Source: Lobosporangium transversale
Lineage: Eukaryota; Mortierellomycota; Mortierellomycetes; Mortierellales; Mortierellaceae
Length of the DNA stretch: 64,000 bases
Assembly (NCBI RefSeq): GCF_002105155.1
Contig: NW_019029047.1
Coordinates: 47,501 to 111,500 of the forward strand
Reading direction: 5' to 3'
How positions within the stretch are numbered: the first letter of the stretch is position 1; every line of letters begins with the position of its first letter. The position numbers and the translations under genes were made by a program. Positions 58,101 to 64,000 of the stretch are shown here, one piece after another. Below the pieces are notes generated by a model. The model was not told where the DNA came from. It saw only the letters and a program-made list of their open reading frames with translations, and did no database searches.

Positions 58101-58357
58101 GAGCCAATACTTTGGTGCAATGCCATGTCTTCATTGGAAGCTGAAGAGGTCGAAGAGGCTGAGGTCATTGAAGCAAAGGACTTCTTCCAAGACTTCTGAA
58201 TACGAGACAGTACAGAGTCAGCATCGAGGCATAGCTCCGTCAGTAGGATGCGATCGTCATCTATGGTGCGAGTACCTTGCATGTACAAGTCAAAGAGTCT
58301 CAGAGCCTGTGCTGGTGAGAGAGTGTTTCGTGAAAGGGAATTGATGCTGCCAAACAT
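52148..58357 (-). CDS. NLR-like gene B: helical N-term, NACHT, pentapeptide, WD40 (intact)
   Basis: Exons 58357-56605 and 56487-52148 with a 117-base GT-AG intron give 2030 residues. Residues 1-584: helical N-terminal region, possibly ARM/HEAT-like, with an Asn/Ser insert near 125-150. NACHT: Walker A GDSGAGKST at 698-706 and FVLICDGYDES about 65 residues on. Pentapeptide repeats (FIGADLRGIQIPGADISHG) start near 1140. About fourteen WD40 repeats fill 1210-1900, most with YSPDG/YSPNG and LWD. The tail has CSVCKECSIAHIISCEPC, a possible zinc site. WD40-bearing NACHT proteins of fungi act in non-self recognition and regulated cell death (HET-D/E family knowledge); a similar role here is inferred. 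The NACHT part is over 90 percent identical to gene A by eye, while WD40 loops differ at set positions. Start context agcaatagacc-ATG is kept in both genes. Confidence 0.92.
56488..56604 (-). other. 117-base intron of NLR gene B
   Basis: Donor gtatgt, acceptor ttccag, phase 1, joining NGFQ to AANSLL. It contains an in-frame stop, so splicing is required for the full protein. Its length equals that of the matching intron in gene A. Confidence 0.9.
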
Positions 58358-59565
58358 GGTCTATTGCTTGTCTTTTTACTCGAATATTGGATCCTATCCA
58401 CGCCTCTGAGAGAAGAAAAGTTATTTAAAAGAGTGTTTGTCAGCGGTGAGTGTGAAAAAATATTTTTTTGCGTGCTCCAGTCATGTTTGCCTGTCTCTTA
58501 CGTGCAAAAGATTCGAGATTCGAGATCCGAACTACTAAAATGAAATGCAAGGGAGATTGTCTGATGTGTGGAAGATGAAGGATGAAGGATGAAGGATAAA
58601 AGATAAAAGATGAGGAAGGACGAAGGATGATGGAATATTTGAAGCATGCATCTCATTGCCTTTGCGGCACTGTTGCCTTGGTGTTTTACTCATTCAACTA
58701 ATTGTTGCACATTTGCTACATTTTCCCTCGTTTTCTTTTTTACAATGCGCGTCGACTCAAGGTCAATTGGTTTTTGTCATTTTTGCTCGGGTGATCATTT
58801 TTAAATTGTGTTTAAAATTGTTGTTTTAGCACAAGAATGAAGTAAATGGAGTGAATGAGGATGAACCGCGAGATCATGCTTGTGCGTCTGGACTGTGCAA
58901 GAATGTTTATGAAAGATTGAATAGTGTTCGCACAGTGATCACTTACCTGAAATATTTAGCTTTTGTTGTTGACAGCAAAGCAAGCTTGACTCATTGCGCC
59001 TGAGCTCAGTGTTGGTAAAAATGTGTATGTGGACATGAATGTGTGCGCTTGTGCCATGGTCCTCATTCACTGATGTCTTTTTTAAATGGATGTCTCCACT
59101 CTGTCAAACCATTTTACCGGTGCAACTCACGCTCCAGCTGCTTATTGACCCAGGCTGGTCCTCTGCTCTTGAAGATTGAATAACTATTCTCACCCACCAA
59201 CCAATGGCCGTGTAAAGACATATGAATTGTAAAAGCAAAATATTTGATAGACACGATACACTCTCCTTCATCCATCTTAGCAAAAGGTTCGTAAATGTCA
59301 GCATGAAGGTTTGATCACGACCTCTTCGCAGCAAATATAAATCGTCTCTCTTTTTTTCATGAAGAAGAGTAGCAATGTTATCGGCATGCGAAACAATTCC
59401 AAGAATTCACTCAAAATGTTATAAAAAAAGGAAATTAGTAAGAGTCATTAATATGCAATGCTATTCACTAGATCGACAGGATATTGTTGGTTTTAGTTTT
59501 AGTCACGTGTAGAAGGTTCACCACAACTATTTAACGAGCAACAGCTCAGGAAAATCTGGCTCCTT
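58358..59565. other. 5' flank of NLR gene B and spacer
   Basis: Bases 58358 to about 59025 are the inverted counterpart of the gene A flank. gaaggatga-type repeats (58575-58630) match tcatctttcat repeats at 9127-9160. Beyond 59025 no gene is seen. Confidence 0.6.
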
Positions 59566-59716
59566 GTTCCTTATTTTTACACAAGAGCCATTTGAGTACT
59601 GACTGTTCTCGTTCAGGTAAAGAACCCTCACAACGTTCGTCGTTAGTAGCCATAGATCATTAAAGGTTCCTTATTTTTACACAAGAGCCATTTGAGTACT
59701 GACTCTTCTCGTTCAG
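59566..59716. repeat. 51-base direct repeat, two copies exactly 100 bases apart
   Basis: 59566-59616 and 59666-59716 differ at one base (gactgttctc versus gactcttctc). Each runs from gttccttatttttacaca to tctcgttcag. Copy 1 is followed by gtaaag, a possible splice donor. They lie 120 bases before the gag start and may be part of an LTR or leader. Confidence 0.85.
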
Positions 59717-59837
59717 TCTTTGAGTAGTGTGTGTTCTTTTTATTGTGTTAGAATTATTTTATCTATCTGCAGCTGGAAGTGACCGGCTTCACAATCCACC
59801 AAAACGACCTAAATCTCCTACCGGGGTGGCAGCTACA

Positions 59838-61217
59838 ATGTCTTCCAATTTATCGATTCTTCTTACCATGATCCCGAAGTGGCCGTCGGCGGAGGCTGAG
59901 GGTCTAACCGCCGCGACATGGATCAGCGATTTTGGAGGTGTTATCGAAGGAGAAACCCTGAGCAACAAGTTGATGTTCGTCGAGAGGCAGGCGACAGGCA
60001 AGATCCAACGCTGGATCAGGTGCTGGAGGATGACAAACAAGACGAATGGTGCCTGGAGCCAGTTCGTCAGCGATTTCATCATGGAGGCCTCTACCCCTAG
60101 AAGCCAGGATGTCACCTTGGACGAGTTGCATTCTATTAAGCAAGGAGAAGATGAGACGACAGCCAACTATGTACAACGAATGAAACTTACCATGGAACTC
60201 CTCGACCCAGAGTCTGGTTGCGACGCACAGCCGTACAAGATCCCAACAGCCACCGAGCGTCTACTGGCGTACAGATTTTGCAAGGGTTTGAGGCAAGACC
60301 ATCCCTTCAAGGTCAAGAACAAAGAAGCGCCTGCGACCTTGAAGGAAACCTTCGAATCAGTGACACAATTGGTTGAAGGAAATCGTTGGGGCATTGACAC
60401 CACTGAGAGCCGTGTCATAGCTCGCAGCAACGCTGAGCATGCTGCACCAATCGAGACGAATGTTCTGCTAGGATCGACCCTAGTGCCGAGGACACACTAC
60501 TCTGGCTTCCTGGCGGACTTCAAAGACGACAAGGAGAAAGTTAATCAATTAAGCGTGGACGAATTAACAGACATGTTTGGAGCCTGGACCCTTGCTGCCG
60601 AGGAGCGAACTCCGGAGGCGCGAATTGCTCAGACTATCTCAAGAATGAGCCCGGCTGTAGCGAGGCGAGTGTTTGGTTCCTCTGAATTGGCCAAGCATAT
60701 TAGAGTGGAGGCTAGACCTAATGCCGTGCTCCAACCCGCCGAAGTTCGAAGTCAGCAGGCTACCCCTATGGCCCGTAGAACCTGCCATAAATGTAATCAA
60801 GAGGGGCATCTCTTGTCGTTCTGTCCATTGGTGGAATGCTTCCGATGTGGCGAGCGAGGCCATACTTCGAAGGTTTGCACTAAGGGACAAGGAAGCCCCG
60901 CCACAGGCGCCAATAGCGTCCCATTGGCCACTCAAACTAACTCCTCGCTAAGGGTGCAAAGCTTAGAAATCTCCGCCACCAATGTCGCCCAATCATTTAT
61001 CACGACTAAGCCACAGCGATTAAATTCGACAGGTGCCCAGCGACGTCGCAGTGAGAGGACAGGCACTCCTGCAGGTCCATCGTCTCAACGAAGAGAGGTG
61101 TTGCATATTTCACAGTACACGTGTTACATAAAAATTAGTTGTTGCACACAAGATCTGTTTTACACACAAAATAACACACAAACGACTGTGTATCATAAAA
61201 ACAAGCCCCATGTATGA
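59838..61217 (+). CDS. Retrotransposon gag with two CCHC knuckles, no pol
   Basis: 459 residues from the first ATG (MSSNLSILLTMIPKWP); the frame is open upstream but has no ATG. The middle has a retrotransposon capsid-like segment (WSQFVSDFIMEAS, LHSIKQGEDETTANYVQRMK, LAYRFCKGL). Two zinc knuckles, CHKCNQEGHLLSFC and CFRCGERGHTSKVC, lie near residues 316-348. Gag packages element RNA into particles in the cytoplasm. After residue 420 the sequence turns into Thr/Gln/Tyr/Cys-rich tail without family features, so the frame probably reads into unrelated DNA. No protease, reverse transcriptase or integrase follows within 1.5 kb. It is a truncated element or a solitary gag copy; domestication cannot be excluded because the frame is intact. 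Confidence 0.85.
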   Translation: MSSNLSILLTMIPKWPSAEAEGLTAATWISDFGGVIEGETLSNKLMFVERQATGKIQRWIRCWRMTNKTNGAWSQFVSDFIMEASTPRSQDVTLDELHSIKQGEDETTANYVQRMKLTMELLDPESGCDAQPYKIPTATERLLAYRFCKGLRQDHPFKVKNKEAPATLKETFESVTQLVEGNRWGIDTTESRVIARSNAEHAAPIETNVLLGSTLVPRTHYSGFLADFKDDKEKVNQLSVDELTDMFGAWTLAAEERTPEARIAQTISRMSPAVARRVFGSSELAKHIRVEARPNAVLQPAEVRSQQATPMARRTCHKCNQEGHLLSFCPLVECFRCGERGHTSKVCTKGQGSPATGANSVPLATQTNSSLRVQSLEISATNVAQSFITTKPQRLNSTGAQRRRSERTGTPAGPSSQRREVLHISQYTCYIKISCCTQDLFYTQNNTQTTVYHKNKPHV

Positions 61218-61269
61218 GTAGTAACAGACAGAAGGCGCAGTGCGAGCATAGAAGGAGCGTAGTAATGAT

Positions 61270-61358
61270 ACACGTTTGCACCATGGTGACCGTAGACGAA
61301 CTTGTAGTTACATTTAGATACGATTTTCAATAAATACCCCATGGATGTGCAAACGTGT
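61270..61358. repeat. Inverted repeat, 17-base arms
   Basis: acacgtttgcaccatgg at 61270-61286 pairs with ccatgg-at-gtgcaaacgtgt at 61339-61358, with a two-base bulge and a loop of about 52 bases. It lies just after the gag stop. It may be a small terminal-inverted-repeat element or a retrotransposon 3' signal. Confidence 0.75.
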
Positions 61359-62039
61359 TATACAATACTGAACTCAAACCTTTGAGGAGGGCTCAACTAT
61401 CACGCGCACCCCAGGCGCCAAGACGCCAAGCCCAAGTGCCAAGACACCAAGCCCCAACCCTATCAATTATCAGTATAAATAGTCCACTACGTTATAGCCA
61501 AATAAAGTATCCTCTGACCTTCGATTCCACCTAAGATCACCTTTGATTGTTACTATTTACAGGTATCTACTCAAGTGTGTGGGAGATAATTTGAAAAAAA
61601 TTCAGCAAAGGTACGTAAAATAAGTGATGGTTATATAGTTGTCCAAATGACATTAAATACTTTTGTCAATTAAAAACCATGATGAATGAGACTAGAGATA
61701 TTTTAAACTGGACCAGTACACTTAACATTGGCATACTTGTTTATTCTGATAAAAATAAAAGTGCAAGCAAACATCGCTATTATTCTTATCAAGATGGAAA
61801 CATGGGCGCGGAACATGTGGACAATTTTGGAAGCCACTGTATGAAATAAAGCACATTACATTACTTTCGCACGCAGACGGCACGCAGACGTGATAATGCA
61901 GACTGTCCAGGAACACCAAATTAATGCAGAGATTACCAGGGACGGAAACCACCGAAATGATAAAGACTTACGAATGTCGATTGGATAATAGCGTCAATGA
62001 AAGATTGGCACAGATGTGAGGCCTTCACGTTCTAACGGT

Positions 62040-62076
<37 letters not shown>

Positions 62077-62787
62077 AAAATAATGGGAACGCAATGAAAG
62101 GAAAATACAAATGGGAGGAAATTAGGTGTGTACTGAGTGAGGAAAACTAGAACAGAGGAAGCGAAGGAAAAATCAGTGAGCAGGGAAAATGGGTGCGTAT
62201 GAGGAAAGGAAAATGGGTGCGTATAAGGAAAGGAAATCGGTGTGCGAAAGTAAATTGAAATGATTGATTCACAGAATGAGAAAAAGCTGTGCAAAGAGAG
62301 CGAGAGAGAGAAATAGGTGCACAGAGAATGAAATAAAAAATGGGCAGGGAATGTGTGCTGAGAGATAAAAGTGAAAAAAATTGGTGAGGAAAATAAAAAA
62401 ATAATGGACAAAATAAGCGAGGAAAGAGAGAGTAAGAGGTGTCTAGAGAGAGAGAAAGAGGTGCACATGGAGGAGCAAAAATTAAAGATGTAAAGAAAGA
62501 GATAATTAAATGTTTAACGTGTAGCTAAGGTGCGAAAACAAAGATTCTGAAGCAATAGAGAGAAAATGTATATAATTGTATGATGGATGATGGGAATAAA
62601 AACGCGTGTACGTAATTTTATTTTTAGTGAGCACATCCTATTGCCACTCTTTTTTTTTTCTCACACATCCATCTTTCTTTCTTTCATCCCTCTTCCTCTA
62701 AGCATTTCTCTTTCAATCTTCACATTAACGCCAACATTCTTGCTCAGTTCACTTTAATCAAATTCGCTCTTGCTGATTTACTGTCAA

Positions 62788-62820
<33 letters not shown>

Positions 62821-62840
62821 CAGTACGCAATTAAACCAAG
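61359..62840. other. Spacer with possible LTR-like remnant and GA-rich repeats
   Basis: 61470-61560 contains tataaata and aataaag about 40 bases apart, an arrangement like an LTR promoter and poly(A) signal, but no matching 5' LTR was seen. A GA run lies at 62043-62070 and a 24-base unit (gaaaatgggtgcgtatgaggaaag) is repeated near 62186-62235. A T run of more than 30 bases precedes the Crinkler start, perhaps in a 5' untranslated intron ending at ttcag (62822). Confidence 0.5.
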
Positions 62841-64000
62841 ATGACTCAAAAAATTAAGCTCTTTTGTATTCTCGACGGCGACTCTTTCGCATTTGAAGTC
62901 CAATTGGATGCTGATGACTCAATTGCTGCTCTCAAAGATGCAATCAAGAAGAAGAACGAACCTCAATTCGACGACATTGCAGCTGGCAAATTGAATCTCT
63001 TCCACGTCTCTGTTCCTGATGAGGGCGCTACAATCAATCTCGCCAATATTGAATCAAAGGAGCTACTCACCAGAGCAACAAGCGAGATCTCTGAGGTCTT
63101 TGGTTCTGCTCCAGCGAAGAAAACCATACACGTCATCGTCCAGCGGCCATTGCAAGGTAAGGGATTGGCTATTTGTTCTCAAACTTTTGTGTATGACATC
63201 ATAGTCTGCAATTGCGTCTTTTTGATTGCTGCTTCCATTTTGAGCTTATTTAAATTCTAATTGCTTGCTACTGCGGCATGCAAGCATTTAATTGCCATGT
63301 GGTGACGCTTGTTCTAATCATTGATTACTAATGATCCATCTTTTTTTATTTTTGGTTTTGCATTATTGCGGTTTAGATCCGTCTACTTCCACTTCGAGTA
63401 AGACTCATTTGTTTAATTGGTTCTCTTCTTTTTTCAAAAGGTTAATCATCGCACATGTGCTTGACGGCTACCTCTGATGCTTTTTCTTTTTCTTTTTCTT
63501 TTTTTCTTGCCAATTTCTATCATTGCTTCCTTTACCAACAGACTCGGAGAAAAAAAGGAGGGCCGATGACTCATGTAAGCTAATTCTCCCTTAATGATTG
63601 GAAACCGATTCTTTATTTTTCTCTTCTGACAGGTCTTGCTGTTTTTTTTTTTTTTTTTTTTTTTTTTTTAGTGCCGCCAGTTTTGAAAAAGAAGAAGTGG
63701 ACCGTCAATGGACCGATCAGATTCGACGCTGTTAATCAAGTCTACTATGTGGATCCTGCGGAACATGACGACAATAAGAAAATACTACAGAGCGTTTTTG
63801 ACCGCGAGATAGTGATGCTCATAGGCGCACGTGCCTCTGGAAAAACAACACGGTTGTATCGACTTATCACCCAATTAACTGACTTTGGGTATCGCTGCCT
63901 CCCGTAAGCCAACTTCCGCGAAAATGGATAAAGTGGATGCAATGTATGCGCTATTGTACCGGTACTGACCTTATATTTTTCATTTAGACTATCATTTGAG
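62841..64000 (+). CDS. Crinkler (CRN) family protein with P-loop, 3' end outside window
   Basis: Exons: 62841-63156, 63377-63397, 63542-63574, 63672-63903 and 63988 onward, all GT-AG and in phase. Exon 1 encodes the ubiquitin-like CRN N-terminal domain (KIKLFCILDGDSFAFEVQ, then DSIAALKDAIKKK and KLNLFHVSVPDEG). Two tiny exons give a Ser/Thr/Asp and Lys/Arg-rich linker. Exon 4 has KKKKWTVNGPIRFDAVNQVY, then a Walker A motif, GARASGKT (near 63823-63850). CRN proteins were first described as oomycete effectors acting in host nuclei; in fungi they are also found in non-pathogens, and their NTPase-plus-nuclease architecture has suggested roles in conflict (family knowledge). The basic KKKRR/KKKK segments could serve nuclear import. 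No classical signal peptide is present. Confidence 0.9.

Noticed and set aside
9385-58357. One giant 49-kb palindrome
   Set aside because: The two gene pairs are inverted and share a midpoint, but the sequence between them is not mirrored: INTS2 does not face a second INTS2, nor peroxiredoxin a second peroxiredoxin. Only separate inverted pairs are supported.
61470-61560. 3' LTR of the gag element
   Set aside because: TATA and poly(A)-like motifs are present, but no matching direct repeat occurs before gag, so an LTR cannot be shown.

Overview
The window looks like nuclear DNA of an early-diverging fungus, most likely Mortierellomycota (inference). The support is: short GT-AG introns with very long T tracts, AT-rich spacers full of poly(A)/poly(T), a Crinkler gene, NACHT-WD40 genes with pentapeptide repeats, a Helitron, a Fanzor-type relic, and an Integrator subunit gene of a kind that yeasts lack.

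Layout. 1-1830: internally deleted Helitron relic. 2439-4466: unrecognised five-exon gene with two frame breaks. 5666-7395: decayed Fanzor (TnpB-like RNA-guided nuclease) pseudogene, followed by a 150-bp repeat (7399-7545) that recurs at 16559-16698. 9385-15617: NACHT-pentapeptide-WD40 gene A (+), broken by a one-base frameshift. 16171-19400: degenerate coding debris. 20927-21457: small protein with four AT-hooks. 22278-27104: eight-exon gene for Integrator subunit 2 (INTS2). 27964-29124 (-) and 38642-39802 (+): two subtilisin genes encoding the same secreted protease, as inverted copies around an 8-kb gene-free spacer. 40495-42106: seven-exon PRX5/AHP1-type peroxiredoxin. 42384-48690: near full-length Helitron with a frameshifted RepHel gene. 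48788-50644: acidic low-complexity protein. 52148-58357: NACHT-pentapeptide-WD40 gene B (-), intact, the inverted paralogue of A. 59838-61217: retrotransposon gag without pol. 62841-end: Crinkler gene with a P-loop, cut by the window edge.

The most striking biology is the NLR-like pair. Where A and B differ in the WD40 region, the changes fall at the same few surface-loop positions of repeat after repeat while the repeat framework is kept. That is the pattern expected of recognition repeats that diversify, as in fungal allorecognition NLRs of the HNWD type. A carries a frameshift between its NACHT and WD40 halves and a GC instead of GT splice donor, so B is probably the working copy.

The second notable item is the Fanzor relic. 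It keeps a recognisable RuvC core and zinc finger but has lost its N-terminal part, carries a nonsense codon, and has Gly where the third RuvC Asp is expected. Housekeeping genes (INTS2, peroxiredoxin) sit between mobile or fast-evolving blocks (Helitrons, Fanzor, gag, NLRs, Crinkler). No tRNA, rRNA or CRISPR array was seen.
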